Shown: piece by piece, positions 15,714 through 26,276 of the stretch | How the letters are laid out: the number at the start of each line of letters is the position of its first letter | How positions within the stretch are numbered: position 1 is the first letter of the stretch | Assembly (NCBI RefSeq): GCF_011045125.1 | Contig: NZ_JAAKZF010000003.1 | Coordinates: forward strand, 1-64,000 | Direction of reading: 5' to 3' | Length of the DNA: 64,000 nucleotides | From: Allomesorhizobium camelthorni | GTDB taxonomy: Bacteria; Pseudomonadota; Alphaproteobacteria; Rhizobiales; Rhizobiaceae | The notes under the pieces: model-generated | Database searches by the model: none | Seen by the model: the letters and a program-made list of their open reading frames with translations, nothing else | What the model was told of the DNA's origin: nothing | Position numbers and translations under genes: made by a program

Positions 15714-15947
15714 ATGATCAAGCGTCAAACGTCCCCTCGTCTGGTCCCAGCCTCGCTCGGCCGCTCTCTTCCCGTCGGGATTTCCCGTCATCTGCAAAGC
15801 ATCCTTGATGTGTTGGCGCTGAGGCTGACCGAACTGCTCTCCCCGACGGGCAGAGGATGGCCCGAAGGGCCAGGTGAGGCTGCGGTGCCAGTTCGAATCC
15901 GGGATGCGTCCGGTCACGGCGCGCCGAAGTGGAGGAATTTCTCATGA
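15714..15947 (+). CDS. Possible small ORF between cbbP and cbbT
   Basis: A 77-codon frame with a strong Shine-Dalgarno AAGGAG (15702-15707) 6 bp before the ATG and a stop overlapping the cbbT start (ATGA). The first half reads [19 protein letters not shown]. The second half (15837-15879) is an intergenic palindromic repeat of the kind seen elsewhere in this operon, so the C-terminal half is probably not selected as protein. It may serve only as a translated leader that couples cbbP to cbbT. No homologue is recognised. Confidence 0.3.
   Translation: MIKRQTSPRLVPASLGRSLPVGISRHLQSILDVLALRLTELLSPTGRGWPEGPGEAAVPVRIRDASGHGAPKWRNFS
15837..15879. repeat. Intergenic palindromic repeat (short copy)
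   Basis: CTCTCCCCGACGGGCAGAG followed by the hairpin TGGCCC-gaa-GGGCCA and AGGTGAGG. It is a truncated member of the repeat family also seen at 20653-20700 and 21191-21329. Confidence 0.65.
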
Positions 15948-17953
15948 GCCAGGCCACCGCAATCAAGGTCGCTCCCGAAACAGCCGTTTCCGAACGCGAC
16001 ATGGCGAACGCCATCCGCGCGCTGGCTATGGACAGCGTGCAGAAGGCGAATTCCGGGCATCCCGGAATGCCGATGGGCATGGCGGACGTGGCGACCGTGC
16101 TGTTCAACCGCTTCATCACCATCGACCCGTCGAAGCCGGATTGGCCCGACCGCGACCGGTTCGTGCTTTCGGCCGGCCATGGCTCGATGCTGCAATACGC
16201 TCTGCACTATCTCCTCGGCTATCCCGATATGCCGATCAGCGAATTGCAGCGCTTCCGCCAGCTTGGCAGCCGCACCGCCGGCCACCCCGAATACGGCCAC
16301 GCGCTCGGGATCGAGACGACGACCGGCCCGCTTGGCCAGGGCATCTCCACCGCTGTCGGCATGGCGCTGGCCGAGCGCATGCTCGCTGCCCGCCATGGCG
16401 CCGGGCTCGTCGACCACTACACTTATGTGATCGCCGGCGACGGCTGCCTGCAGGAAGGCATCAGCCACGAGGCGATCGACCTCGCCGGGCATCTGAAGCT
16501 CAACCGGCTGATCGTGTTCTGGGACGACAATTCAATTTCCATCGACGGCCCAACTCCCCTCTCCACGTCGATGGACCAGCCGGAGCGCTTCGCAGCCGCC
16601 GGCTGGCACGTCACCCCGGTCGATGGCCACGACATGGAAGCCGTCGCCGCGGCGATCGAGGCGGCGCGCCGCTCGGATCGGCCGTCGCTGATCGCCTGCA
16701 AGACGGTGATCGGCAAGGGCGCGCCGAATCTCGAAGGCTCGGAAAAGACGCATGGCGCGCCGCTGGGCGAGGCAGAGATCGCGGCGACGCGCGAAAATAT
16801 CGGCTGGGCGCATGCACCTTTCGAGGTGCCGGACGAGATACTCTGGTCCTGGCGCGAGGTCGCCGAGCGCGGCCAACTCGCTCGGCTCGAGTGGGAACAG
16901 AGGCTGGCCGCTTCGCCGCGGCGCGCCGAGTTCGAAAGCGCAATCTCCAGCACGCTTCCGGCTGCCGTCTTCGAAGCGCTCGCGGCTTTCCGCAAGGAGC
17001 ATGTCGAGAAGGCGACCAAGGTCGCGACCCGCAAGGCGTCGGAAATGGCGCTCGGCGCGATCAACGAGGCGACCGACATGACCGTCGGCGGCTCGGCCGA
17101 TCTCACGCACTCGAACCTCACCATCACCAAGGGCATGACCCGCATCGCGCCTGGCGACTATGCCGGCCGCTACATCCACTACGGCATCCGCGAGCACGGC
17201 ATGGCCGCGGCCATGAACGGCATTGCGCTGCATGGCGGCTTCATCCCCTATGGCGGGACCTTCCTATGCTTCGCCGACTATGCGCGCGGCGCAATGCGGC
17301 TGTCGGCGCTGATGGGCCAGCGCGTCATCTATGTGATGACGCATGATTCCATCGGCCTCGGCGAAGACGGCCCGACGCACCAGCCGATCGAGCATCTAGC
17401 GATGCTGCGGGCTACGCCGAACCTCAACGTCTTCCGCCCGGCCGACATCATCGAGACGGCGGAATGTTGGGAGCTGGCGCTTAGAGCCAAGGACCGGCCG
17501 AGCGTGCTGGTGCTTTCGCGCCAGAACCTGCCGATGCTGCGGCAGGCGCACACGGACGAGAACCTCTCGGCGCGAGGCGGCTATGTGCTGCGCGGGCCGG
17601 CCGGACGCCGCGCGGTGACGCTGATCGCCACCGGCTCGGAAGTCGAGGTCGCCGTTTCGGCTGCGGAGAGGCTGCATGACCAGCACGGCATCGCCGCCGC
17701 GGTCGTCTCGATGCCGTCCTGGGAACTGTTCGAGGAGCAGGATCCCGAATACCGTCGCGCAGTCCTCGGCACAGCCCCGCGCGTCGCTGTCGAGGCTGCG
17801 GCTCGGCTCGGCTGGGACCGCTGGATCGGCGACAACGGCGTCTTCATCGGCATGACCGGCTTCGGCGCCAGCGCCCCTGCCCCCGATCTCTACCGGCACT
17901 TCGCCATCACGCCCGAAGCAGTCGCCGAAGCGGCTCGCAAGCTTATCATCTGA
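15944..17953 (+). CDS. cbbT: Transketolase
   Basis: A 669-residue transketolase, normal length. The thiamine-diphosphate site GDGCLQEG...DDNSISIDG spans about residues 164-205, and the N-terminal substrate motif [16 protein letters not shown] is intact. It interconverts sugar phosphates to regenerate ribulose-5-phosphate in the Calvin cycle. The start is ATG at 15944, with GGAGGA at 15931-15936; a GTG at 15929 would add five residues and lacks a better site. It is 12 bp before the aldolase gene. Confidence 0.94.
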   Translation: MSQATAIKVAPETAVSERDMANAIRALAMDSVQKANSGHPGMPMGMADVATVLFNRFITIDPSKPDWPDRDRFVLSAGHGSMLQYALHYLLGYPDMPISELQRFRQLGSRTAGHPEYGHALGIETTTGPLGQGISTAVGMALAERMLAARHGAGLVDHYTYVIAGDGCLQEGISHEAIDLAGHLKLNRLIVFWDDNSISIDGPTPLSTSMDQPERFAAAGWHVTPVDGHDMEAVAAAIEAARRSDRPSLIACKTVIGKGAPNLEGSEKTHGAPLGEAEIAATRENIGWAHAPFEVPDEILWSWREVAERGQLARLEWEQRLAASPRRAEFESAISSTLPAAVFEALAAFRKEHVEKATKVATRKASEMALGAINEATDMTVGGSADLTHSNLTITKGMTRIAPGDYAGRYIHYGIREHGMAAAMNGIALHGGFIPYGGTFLCFADYARGAMRLSALMGQRVIYVMTHDSIGLGEDGPTHQPIEHLAMLRATPNLNVFRPADIIETAECWELALRAKDRPSVLVLSRQNLPMLRQAHTDENLSARGGYVLRGPAGRRAVTLIATGSEVEVAVSAAERLHDQHGIAAAVVSMPSWELFEEQDPEYRRAVLGTAPRVAVEAAARLGWDRWIGDNGVFIGMTGFGASAPAPDLYRHFAITPEAVAEAARKLII

Positions 17954-17965
17954 GGAGACCCGCCA

Positions 17966-19045
17966 ATGGCCCGCATCACCCTTCGCCAGCTTCTCGACCA
18001 CGCCGCCGAGCATGGCTACGGCGTGCCGGCGTTCAACATCAACAACATGGAACAGGGCCTCGCCATAATGGAAGCGGCCAAGGCCTGCGACGCGCCGGTG
18101 ATCATCCAGGCGTCGCGCGGCGCGCGCAGCTACGCCAACGACATCATGCTGGCGAAGATGATCGACGCTCTTGCCGAAATCCATCCGCAGATCCCGGTCT
18201 GCATGCACCAGGACCACGGCAACAACGAAGCGACCTGCATGACCGCCATCCGCCACGGCTTCACCTCGGTGATGATGGACGGCTCGCTCGAAGCCGACGC
18301 CAAGACCCCGGCTAGCTACGACTACAATGTCGCGATCACCGAGCGCGTGGCGCGCATGGCGCATTGGGTCGGCGCTTCGGTGGAAGGCGAACTCGGCGTG
18401 CTCGGCTCATTGGAGAGCGGTCACGGCGAGGCCGAGGACGGCCATGGCGCGGAAGGCGCGCTGTCGCACGAGCAACTGCTGACCGATCCCGACCAGGCCG
18501 TGGATTTCGTCATGCGCACCAAGGTCGACGCGCTGGCGATCGCCTGCGGCACGTCGCACGGCGCATACAAATTCACCAGGCAGCCCGACGGCGACATACT
18601 GGCGATGCACGTCATCGAGGAAATCCACAACAAGCTGCCGAACACGCATCTCGTCATGCACGGCTCCTCCTCGGTGCCGCAGGAATTGCAGGACGTGATC
18701 AACAAATTCGGCGGGCGCATGCCGCAGACCTATGGCGTGCCGGTGGAAGAGATCGAGCGCGGCATCCGCCACGGCGTGCGCAAGGTGAACATCGACACCG
18801 ACTGCCGCATGGCGATGGCCGGCCAGTTCCGCCGCATCGCCATGGAAAACCCGGGCGAATTCGATCCGCGCAAATTCCTGAAACCGGCGATGGACGCCAT
18901 GCGCGACCTCTGCCGCGACCGGCTCGAGCGCTTCGACGCCGCGGGCAACGCCTCGAAGATCAAGGTCATCGCGATGGACGAGATGGCCAAACGCTACGCC
19001 GCGGGAAAGCTCGACCCGCAGATCGCAACCGCGAAAGCCGCCTGA
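17966..19045 (+). CDS. cbbA: Class II fructose-bisphosphate aldolase
   Basis: A 359-residue zinc-dependent class II aldolase of the CbbA/Calvin type. The zinc histidine is in MHQDHGNN (about residue 84), and HGSSSVPQ and [10 protein letters not shown] are the phosphate and potassium sites. It condenses dihydroxyacetone phosphate with glyceraldehyde-3-phosphate (and probably erythrose-4-phosphate). It lies between cbbT and cbbL with 33 bp to the latter. Confidence 0.95.
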   Translation: MARITLRQLLDHAAEHGYGVPAFNINNMEQGLAIMEAAKACDAPVIIQASRGARSYANDIMLAKMIDALAEIHPQIPVCMHQDHGNNEATCMTAIRHGFTSVMMDGSLEADAKTPASYDYNVAITERVARMAHWVGASVEGELGVLGSLESGHGEAEDGHGAEGALSHEQLLTDPDQAVDFVMRTKVDALAIACGTSHGAYKFTRQPDGDILAMHVIEEIHNKLPNTHLVMHGSSSVPQELQDVINKFGGRMPQTYGVPVEEIERGIRHGVRKVNIDTDCRMAMAGQFRRIAMENPGEFDPRKFLKPAMDAMRDLCRDRLERFDAAGNASKIKVIAMDEMAKRYAAGKLDPQIATAKAA

Positions 19046-20536
<1,491 letters not shown>

Positions 20537-20539
20537 GCC

Positions 20540-20698
20540 ATGACTATCGTCTTGCTGGCCCTCGCGACTACCCTCTCCGTCACCGTGTTTCTGCTGGTGT
20601 CGGAGAGAAATGCGACCAACCGGCCTCTAACCCTTGCCCGGCGTCGCGGCCAGGCTCCTTCTCCCCGTCGTTACGGGAAGGAGCCGGCAGGTCGATGA
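20540..20698 (+). CDS. Possible 52-residue membrane peptide between cbbL and cbbS
   Basis: An ATG three bases after the cbbL stop opens a frame of 52 codons. Residues 1-21 (MTIVLLALATTLSVTVFLLV) form one hydrophobic helix ended by charged residues. The remainder is translated repeat DNA (20653-20685 hairpin). No separate Shine-Dalgarno is visible, so it would rely on translational coupling to cbbL. It is unusual for form IC operons to have more than a short gap here. No family is recognised; it may not be expressed. Confidence 0.3.
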   Translation: MTIVLLALATTLSVTVFLLVSERNATNRPLTLARRRGQAPSPRRYGKEPAGR

Positions 20699-20700
20699 GG
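20653..20700. repeat. Intergenic palindromic repeat between cbbL and cbbS
   Basis: GGCTCCTT and AAGGAGCC arms around CCCCGTCGTTACGGG, followed by GGCAGGTCGATGAGG. It is the same family as the hairpin at 21282-21307, which is followed by GTGCCGGCAGGCCAATGAGGG. Confidence 0.65.
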
Positions 20701-20736
20701 ACAGCGCAAAACCTGGACAGAAAATGGAGAACCGAC

Positions 20737-21156
20737 ATGCGTATCACCCAGGGAGCCTTTTCTTTCCTCCCCGACCTCACCGACGACCAGATCAGGGCGC
20801 AGGTGCAGTACTGCATCGACAACAAATGGGCGGTCAGCCTGGAATTCACCGATGACCCGCATCCGCGCAACACCTACTGGGACATGTGGGGCCACCCGAT
20901 GTTCGATAATCCCGATGCTGCGGCGCTGATGATGGAGCTGAAGGAGTGCCGCAAGGTCTACGGCGACCGCTACATCCGCGTCGTCGCCTTCGACGCCTCG
21001 CCTGGATGGGAATCGGTGAAGCTGTCCTTCATCGTCAATCGCCCGGCGGAGGAACCCGGCTACCGGCTGGAGCGGCAGGAGGGCGCGGGCCGCATGGTCC
21101 GCTATACGACCAAGCCCTATGCGGCGGACAAACCGGCTGGGACGCGATACGGGTAA
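20737..21156 (+). CDS. cbbS: RuBisCO small subunit (form IC)
   Basis: A 139-residue small subunit with the form IC start MRITQGAFSFLPDLTDDQI and the long C-terminal extension typical of red-type enzymes. It caps the L8S8 holoenzyme. The start is ATG at 20737, after GGAGAACCGAC; a longer frame from 20179 runs out of phase through cbbL and is rejected. The conserved core SLEFTDDPHPRNTYWDMWG is intact. Confidence 0.96.
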   Translation: MRITQGAFSFLPDLTDDQIRAQVQYCIDNKWAVSLEFTDDPHPRNTYWDMWGHPMFDNPDAAALMMELKECRKVYGDRYIRVVAFDASPGWESVKLSFIVNRPAEEPGYRLERQEGAGRMVRYTTKPYAADKPAGTRYG

Positions 21157-21190
21157 TTTTGAGATTACCGCGCTGCCCCTCACCCTTACC

Positions 21191-21307
21191 CTCTCCCCGT
21201 GAAAAAACGGGGAGAGGGGTCACCAGCGCAGCAGCCAGTCGCCAGCGCCGAAATTGGCGCGAGACTTTTGCGACAGTGTCTCTTCTCCCCGTCCTCACGG
21301 GGAGAAG
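21191..21307. repeat. Double palindromic repeat between cbbS and cbbX
   Basis: Two strong hairpins: CTCTCCCCGT/ACGGGGAGAG (21191-21216, 6-base loop) and CTTCTCCCCGT/ACGGGGAGAAG (21282-21307, 4-base loop). They belong to the rhizobial intergenic repeat family. They could act as an mRNA 3' protector for cbbLS or reduce read-through into cbbX. Confidence 0.75.
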
Positions 21308-21350
21308 GTGCCGGCAGGCCAATGAGGGCAGCGCCGGCCTTTGAAATGAA

Positions 21351-22301
21351 ATGGAACAAGCCATGTCAGCCGCAGCCGAAGCCACACCGGAAGCTCTGCC
21401 GCCCGAGCTCCCCACCGCCATTGATCTCCGCGAGGAGTTCGAAACGTCGGGCGTCAAGGATGTGCTGGAGGAACTCGACCGCGACCTGATCGGGCTGGCG
21501 CCGGTCAAGAAGCGCATCCGCGAGACGGCGGCGCTGCTGCTGGTCGAGCGTGCCCGGCGGCGCATGGGCCTGGCGCATGATACGCCGACGCTGCACATGA
21601 GCTTCACCGGCAATCCCGGCACCGGCAAGACCACGGTCGCTCTTCGGATGGCCGACCTGCTGCACCGGCTGGGCTATATCCGCAAAGGCCACCTGGTTTC
21701 GGTCACCCGCGACGATCTGGTCGGCCAGTATATCGGCCACACCGCCCCCAAGACCAAGGAGATACTGAAGAAAGCGATGGGCGGCGTGCTGTTCATCGAC
21801 GAGGCCTATTATCTCTATCGGCCCGAAAACGAGCGTGATTACGGCCAGGAGGCGATCGAGATCCTGCTGCAGGTGATGGAGAACCAGCGCGACGATCTGG
21901 TGGTCATCCTGGCGGGTTATTCGCAGCGGATGGACCGGTTCTTCGAGAGCAATCCGGGCTTCCGCTCGCGCATTGCGCATCACATCGACTTCCCGGATTA
22001 TACCGACGGAGAATTGTTCCGGATCGCTGAAACCATGCTCGGCAACCAGAACTATCATCTCGACAGGCCGGCGGCCGAGGCCCTGACCGCCTATATAACG
22101 AAGCGCCGGGAACAGCCGCATTTCGCCAACGCCCGCTCGATCCGCAACGCGCTGGACCGGGCGCGGCTCAGGCAGGCCAACCGCCTGTTCGAGACCGCCA
22201 ACGGGCCGCTCGATGCGGCGGCATTGTCGACGATCTCGGCAGAGGATATTACCGCGAGCCGGGTGTTCTCGATGAAGCCGCGCGACAAGGATGGAGACTG
22301 A
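21351..22301 (+). CDS. cbbX: Red-type RuBisCO activase CbbX
   Basis: A 316-residue AAA+ protein: Walker [10 protein letters not shown] (near residue 88), Walker [13 protein letters not shown] and the arginine-rich sensor region [10 protein letters not shown]. CbbX pulls on the C-terminus of red-type large subunits to release inhibitory sugar phosphates, consistent with the form IC cbbL upstream. The start may be ATG at 21351 or at 21363; neither has a strong Shine-Dalgarno. It follows the repeat pair after cbbS and precedes rpe by 1 bp. Confidence 0.94.
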   Translation: MEQAMSAAAEATPEALPPELPTAIDLREEFETSGVKDVLEELDRDLIGLAPVKKRIRETAALLLVERARRRMGLAHDTPTLHMSFTGNPGTGKTTVALRMADLLHRLGYIRKGHLVSVTRDDLVGQYIGHTAPKTKEILKKAMGGVLFIDEAYYLYRPENERDYGQEAIEILLQVMENQRDDLVVILAGYSQRMDRFFESNPGFRSRIAHHIDFPDYTDGELFRIAETMLGNQNYHLDRPAAEALTAYITKRREQPHFANARSIRNALDRARLRQANRLFETANGPLDAAALSTISAEDITASRVFSMKPRDKDGD

Positions 22302-22302
22302 A

Positions 22303-22989
22303 ATGACGAAGAAGACCATCATCGCCCCCTCGATCCTGTCGTCGGACTTCTCCAGACTTGGCGACGAGGTCGAAGCGGTCGCGGCTGCCGGCGCCGACTG
22401 GATCCATCTCGACGTGATGGACGGGCATTTCGTGCCCAACATCACCTTCGGTCCGCCGATCATCAAGGCGATCCGAAGCCGCACAGACAAGGTGTTCGAC
22501 TGCCATCTGATGATCGCGCCGGCCGACCCTTATCTTGCTGCCTTCGCCGATGCCGGCTGCGACATCATCACCGTGCATGCCGAGGCAGGGCCGCATCTCG
22601 ATCGCTCGCTGCAGACGATCAGGAATCTGGGAAAGAAGGCAGGCGTCTCGCTCAACCCTTCGACGCCCGAAAACGTCATCGAATATGTGCTCGACAGGCT
22701 CGACCTCGTGCTCCTGATGACGGTCAATCCCGGCTTCGGCGGCCAGGCCTTCATCCCCGCCGTCGTGGAGAAGATCAAGCGGGTCAAGGCGATGATCGGA
22801 CAGCGTCCGATCGACATCGAGATCGACGGCGGCGTTACGCCCGAAACCGCACCGCTGGTCACCGCGGCGGGCGCCAATGTCCTTGTTGCGGGCTCCGCGG
22901 TGTTCAAGGGCGGAACCGAAGCCGCATATCGCGGCAACATCGAATCAATCAGGGACGCCGCCGACGGCGCGACCAGGAAAGCGGCGTAA
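22303..22989 (+). CDS. rpe: Ribulose-phosphate 3-epimerase
   Basis: A 228-residue TIM-barrel epimerase: [14 protein letters not shown] at the start, the metal site [14 protein letters not shown], and [12 protein letters not shown]. It converts xylulose-5-phosphate to ribulose-5-phosphate for phosphoribulokinase, so it is the Calvin-cycle CbbE. The start is ATG at 22303, directly after the cbbX stop and preceded by GGAG; an in-frame ATG at 22291 overlaps cbbX. Confidence 0.94.
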   Translation: MTKKTIIAPSILSSDFSRLGDEVEAVAAAGADWIHLDVMDGHFVPNITFGPPIIKAIRSRTDKVFDCHLMIAPADPYLAAFADAGCDIITVHAEAGPHLDRSLQTIRNLGKKAGVSLNPSTPENVIEYVLDRLDLVLLMTVNPGFGGQAFIPAVVEKIKRVKAMIGQRPIDIEIDGGVTPETAPLVTAAGANVLVAGSAVFKGGTEAAYRGNIESIRDAADGATRKAA

Positions 22990-23009
22990 CCTTTCGGCAG
23001 GAGGCAACA

Positions 23010-23567
23010 ATGGCGGCAATCCCACCGGTCTGCGATTTCGGCTGGCCAGCAGTCGACGCCACGCTCCGCGGCGTCGACGGAAAAATGCACTCGATCTTCG
23101 ACCAAGCCGGTCCCAACGGTCTGGTCGTGGCGTTCATCTGCAACCACTGCCCCTATGTAAAAGCCGTCATCGGGCGCATCGTCAGGGATGCCGAGGACCT
23201 CAAGGCCGAAGGCATCGGCTTCGTCGCGATCAATTCAAATGACGCGGAAGCCTATCCGGAAGATTCCTTCGCCAATATGAAGCTGTTCGCCGCCGCGCAC
23301 GGCTTCGGCTTTCCCTACCTCTACGACGAGGACCAGGCCACGGCGCGCGCCTATGGCGCCGCCTGTACGCCGGATTTCTTCGGCTTCAACAACGAACTCA
23401 CGCTGCAATATCGCGGACGCCTCGACGCCTCGCGCAAGGAGGCCGGCGCATCGGATCTCCGCCGCGATCTTTTCGAAGCGATGAAACAGGTCGCCCGGAC
23501 CGGCAACGGGCCGAAAGACCAGATCGCCTCCGTCGGATGCTCGATCAAATGGAAGGAATCCGCATGA
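23010..23567 (+). CDS. Thioredoxin-family (AhpC/TSA-like) protein
   Basis: A 185-residue peroxiredoxin-like protein with VVAFICNHCPYVKAVI, a CxxC pair (CNHC) in the thioredoxin-fold position, and CTPDFFGFN as a possible resolving region. It belongs to the PRX-like branch of the AhpC/TSA group and has no signal peptide. It sits between rpe and the phosphoglycolate phosphatase gene with a 4-bp overlap (ATGA) to the latter, so it is co-translated with Calvin-cycle genes. A redox role protecting cbb enzymes is possible but unproven. Confidence 0.85.
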   Translation: MAAIPPVCDFGWPAVDATLRGVDGKMHSIFDQAGPNGLVVAFICNHCPYVKAVIGRIVRDAEDLKAEGIGFVAINSNDAEAYPEDSFANMKLFAAAHGFGFPYLYDEDQATARAYGAACTPDFFGFNNELTLQYRGRLDASRKEAGASDLRRDLFEAMKQVARTGNGPKDQIASVGCSIKWKESA

Positions 23568-24265
23568 GCGGCAGCGATGAAACGTCGTTTCGATTGCCCA
23601 AGGCCATCCTGTTCGATCTCGACGGAACGCTGATCGACTCTGCGCCGGACATTACCTGCGCCGTCAACGAATTGCTGGACGGCAGAGGCTTGCCGCCACT
23701 GACGCTTCCGCAGGTGAAGTCGATGATCGGCAATGGCGTCGAAAAACTGGTCGAGCGGGCCTTTGCCGCTTCGGATCGGCCGCTGTCGAAAGCCGGGCTC
23801 GAGGAAGCCAATCGCGAAATGGCGCCGATCTATCGCCGCCATATCACCCGTTGGACACGCCCGATGCCGGGGGCGGCCGAAACGCTGGCGCGATTGCATG
23901 TGGCCGGCATCCGGCTTGGCGTCGCGACCAACAAGCCGCAAGCCGCCACGCGCGAAATCCTGCTGCATTTCGGCATGCTCGAACGCCTTGGAGCGATTGT
24001 CGGCGGCGACGCCGTCACGCGCAAGAAACCGGCCCCCGAAGCCCTGCTGCTGGCTCTGGAACGCCTGGAGACCACGCCTCAGGACGCCTTGATGGTTGGC
24101 GACAGCGTTACCGACGTGGAAGCCGCGCGGGCGGCAGGCGTGCCGGTTATCCTCATCCGCGGCGGCTATTCGCAAGTTCCGGTCGACGAGCTTGGAGCGG
24201 ACCTGGTCTGCGGCAGCCTGCTCGACCTGCCGGCGGCGCTCAACGGATTGCGCACCGCCGCCTGA
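23564..24265 (+). CDS. gph: Phosphoglycolate phosphatase
   Basis: A 233-residue HAD hydrolase: motif I FDLDGTLIDSAPD (nucleophile Asp near residue 16), motif II at VATNKPQ, motif III lysine in KKPAPEALL, and motif IV MVGDSVTDVEAA. In cbb operons this is CbbZ, which removes 2-phosphoglycolate formed by RuBisCO oxygenation. The ATG at 23564 overlaps the preceding stop by 4 bp. It is the last gene of the operon and is followed by a bidirectional terminator-like hairpin. Confidence 0.92.
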   Translation: MSGSDETSFRLPKAILFDLDGTLIDSAPDITCAVNELLDGRGLPPLTLPQVKSMIGNGVEKLVERAFAASDRPLSKAGLEEANREMAPIYRRHITRWTRPMPGAAETLARLHVAGIRLGVATNKPQAATREILLHFGMLERLGAIVGGDAVTRKKPAPEALLLALERLETTPQDALMVGDSVTDVEAARAAGVPVILIRGGYSQVPVDELGADLVCGSLLDLPAALNGLRTAA

Positions 24266-24291
24266 AATTTCAGGTCAGATCACAAAACAGC

Positions 24292-24326
24292 GTCCGGGCC
24301 GGCCACCATGACGGGCCGGACCGGAC
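24292..24326. terminator. Convergent hairpin between gph and the cytochrome c gene
   Basis: A 13-bp stem with one mismatch: GTCCGGGCCGGCC (24292-24304) pairs with GGCCGGACCGGAC (24314-24326). It lies in the 73-bp gap between convergent genes. It has no T-run but is well placed for bidirectional termination. A perfect 12-bp palindrome CTGAAATTTCAG overlaps the gph stop at 24262-24273. Confidence 0.6.
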
Positions 24327-24338
24327 GCAGTGTTGCTG

Positions 24339-24722
24339 TCAGGGGAATTGCTTGAGATAGGCGATGACGTTGGCGAGGTCCTCGTCTTTCTTGAGGCCGG
24401 CGAACGCCATCTTCGTGCCTTTGACCATTGCCTTCGGGGCCTTGAGGTATTCGGTCAGTTTCGCATCGTCCCAGACCAGGCCGCCCTTGCCCGCCTCGAC
24501 CATGGCCGGGGAATATTTGAAGCCTGCATGCGTGCCGGCGGTCCGGCCGATCACCCCCTTCAGCGTCGGTCCGATCTTGTTCTTGTCCTCGTCGGCGACA
24601 TGGCAGGCCTTGCATTTGGCGAACACCTTTTCGCCGGCCGCGGCATCCTGAGCCAGGGAATGGCCCGCGGACAGGGTCACGATTGAGATTGCGGTAAAAA
24701 ACGCGGCAACGCGCATTGGCAT
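24339..24722 (-). CDS. Class I cytochrome c
   Basis: A 127-residue periplasmic cytochrome: signal peptide ending SLAQ (residue 25), haem motif CKACH (Cys37, Cys40, His41), IGPTLKGVIGR loop and axial methionine in KGTKMAFAGL. It resembles small cytochrome c of the c2/c550 type, which shuttles electrons to a terminal oxidase. It is transcribed alone, convergent with the cbb operon. It could accept electrons from XoxG, but that is inference from the neighbourhood. Confidence 0.9.
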   Translation of the reverse strand: MPMRVAAFFTAISIVTLSAGHSLAQDAAAGEKVFAKCKACHVADEDKNKIGPTLKGVIGRTAGTHAGFKYSPAMVEAGKGGLVWDDAKLTEYLKAPKAMVKGTKMAFAGLKKDEDLANVIAYLKQFP

Positions 24723-25018
24723 TTCCTCATTGCTCGTCAGGGTGCCCTAGACGACGGCGTGCCGGAACCCTCTCCCCGGCATGCGCGCCGACGAAGCTAG
24801 ACGGAGGGTTGAGGAAATCAACCGTATTTATTGCCACAGCCGGCCGCGGGGACCCTGTCCATTCGTCTTTGTTGACGGCTCTGGGGCGAGCGCGTAGCTT
24901 CCCGCAATTCCGGCTTCCCATCGGGCACCTTGAGGAAATCCGGCTTAACAGAGTCTTGTCCAGACGATGCCCGGCCGAAACGGCCGAGGCGGGCGACCAG
25001 GACGGCAAAGGTGCTGCA

Positions 25019-25228
25019 ATGGAAGTGGTCGACCTCATATTGACGGTTTGTATGGCCGCCAATCCGGCTGATTGCCGGGAGGAACATCTCTATTTCGAGA
25101 GCCGCGGCTCCCTCCTCCAATGCATGCTTCTTGCGCCCGCCGAGATCGCGAAATGGTCGTCGGAACACCCGACCCTGAAGGTGGTGCGCTGGCGATGCGC
25201 TTTTCCCGACAAGGAGCGATCAATCTGA
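25019..25228 (+). CDS. Conserved small protein with three to four cysteines
   Basis: A 69-residue protein: VVDLILTVCMAANPADCREE, then GSLLQCMLLAPAEIAKWSSEHPTLKVVRWRCAF. The four cysteines and the KVVRWRCAF ending are typical of a small conserved rhizobial family of unknown function. It begins at ATG 25019; the upstream part of the same frame (from 24716) lacks coding character. There is no clear Shine-Dalgarno. It precedes the ABC transporter genes by 58 bp. Confidence 0.65.
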   Translation: MEVVDLILTVCMAANPADCREEHLYFESRGSLLQCMLLAPAEIAKWSSEHPTLKVVRWRCAFPDKERSI

Positions 25229-25286
25229 TGCCGCTTGCCTTTATCGGCCGGGTCCCGTCCGTATGCGATCGTTGGGAGGGGATGCC

Positions 25287-26276
25287 ATGGTGATTTCGAG
25301 ACGTGGAGCGCTTCGCCTCGCAGCGCTGGGAACGGTCGCGATGCTCTCGGCGGCCGGCGTGGCTCGCGCTGCAACCAAAGTCCGCATAGGCGTACTGAAA
25401 TTCGGCACGGTGAGTTGGGAGCTCGACACGCTGAAACATCACAAATTCGACGCCGCCAACGGGATTGACCTCGAAATCGTGCACTTCGCCGGCGAGGACG
25501 CCACCAATGTCGCCATGCTGGCCGGCGAGATCGACATCATCGTCTCCGACTGGCTGTGGGTCTCGCGGCAGCGCTCGGACGGCGCCGACCTGACGCTGAC
25601 CCCCTATTCCACCGCAGTCGGTGCGATCATGGTCAGGCAGGAATCGCCGGTCCGGACGATTGCCGACCTGAAGCAGAAGAAGATCGGCGTCGCCGGAGGT
25701 CCGCTCGACAAGAGCTGGCTGCTCATCCAGGCGCTCGCCAGCCGCGACCATGGCTTCGACCTGGCTGCCAACAACAACATCGTCTACGGCGCGCCGCCGC
25801 TGCTTTCAGAAAAGGCCCTGCAGGGCGAACTCGATGCGGTGCTGAACTTCTGGCATTTTTGCGCCCGGCTCGAAGCCAACGGCTTTCGTCGCCTGGTCGG
25901 CGCCGGCGATGCGGCCAGGGCGCTCGGAGCTTCGGGCGCGGTGTCGGCGCTGGGCTATGTCTTCCACGAGAAATGGGCGGATGAAAATCCGGATGCCGCA
26001 AAAGGCTTTGTCAAAGCCTCCACCGAGGCCAAGAACTTGCTGGCAAGGTCGGACGCCGAATGGCTGCGCCTCGCTCCCATCGTGCGCGCCGAGGGCGTGG
26101 AACTGGAAAAGCTGCGCGACGGCTACCGCGAGGGCATTTCCGCGCGACCGGTGGCCGAGGAAGAGGCCGACGCCGGCAAGCTCTACCGCGTGCTCGCGGA
26201 AATCGGAGGCGAGAAACTGGTCGGCCGGGCTCCGGAAATGGCTCCCGGCACGTTCTGGGCGGGACCGTCGAGATGA
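25287..26276 (+). CDS. ABC transporter substrate-binding protein, sulfonate/nitrate (NMT1) type, quinoprotein-linked
   Basis: A 329-residue exported protein with a twin-arginine-like signal (SRRGALRLAALGTVAM, cleavage near ARA) and an SsuA/NMT1-type binding domain: VRIGVLKFGTVSWELD, FAGEDATNVAMLAGEIDIIVSDW, IADLKQKKIGVAGGPLDKSW. The start is ATG at 25287 after GGGAGGGG (25274-25281). Its cognate permease and ATPase follow with overlaps. The ligand is unknown; the downstream SoxYZ-like carrier and metallohydrolase suggest a sulfur- or quinoprotein-related compound rather than taurine itself. Confidence 0.85.
   Translation: MVISRRGALRLAALGTVAMLSAAGVARAATKVRIGVLKFGTVSWELDTLKHHKFDAANGIDLEIVHFAGEDATNVAMLAGEIDIIVSDWLWVSRQRSDGADLTLTPYSTAVGAIMVRQESPVRTIADLKQKKIGVAGGPLDKSWLLIQALASRDHGFDLAANNNIVYGAPPLLSEKALQGELDAVLNFWHFCARLEANGFRRLVGAGDAARALGASGAVSALGYVFHEKWADENPDAAKGFVKASTEAKNLLARSDAEWLRLAPIVRAEGVELEKLRDGYREGISARPVAEEEADAGKLYRVLAEIGGEKLVGRAPEMAPGTFWAGPSR

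Noticed and set aside
15887-15925. GTTCGAATCC string resembling a tRNA T-loop
   Set aside because: No matching acceptor, D or anticodon stems can be built around it; the flanks are repeat and the cbbT leader.
21191-21307. Simple rho-independent terminators after cbbS
   Set aside because: The stems lack T-runs and recur with the same flanks elsewhere, so they are better described as intergenic repeats.
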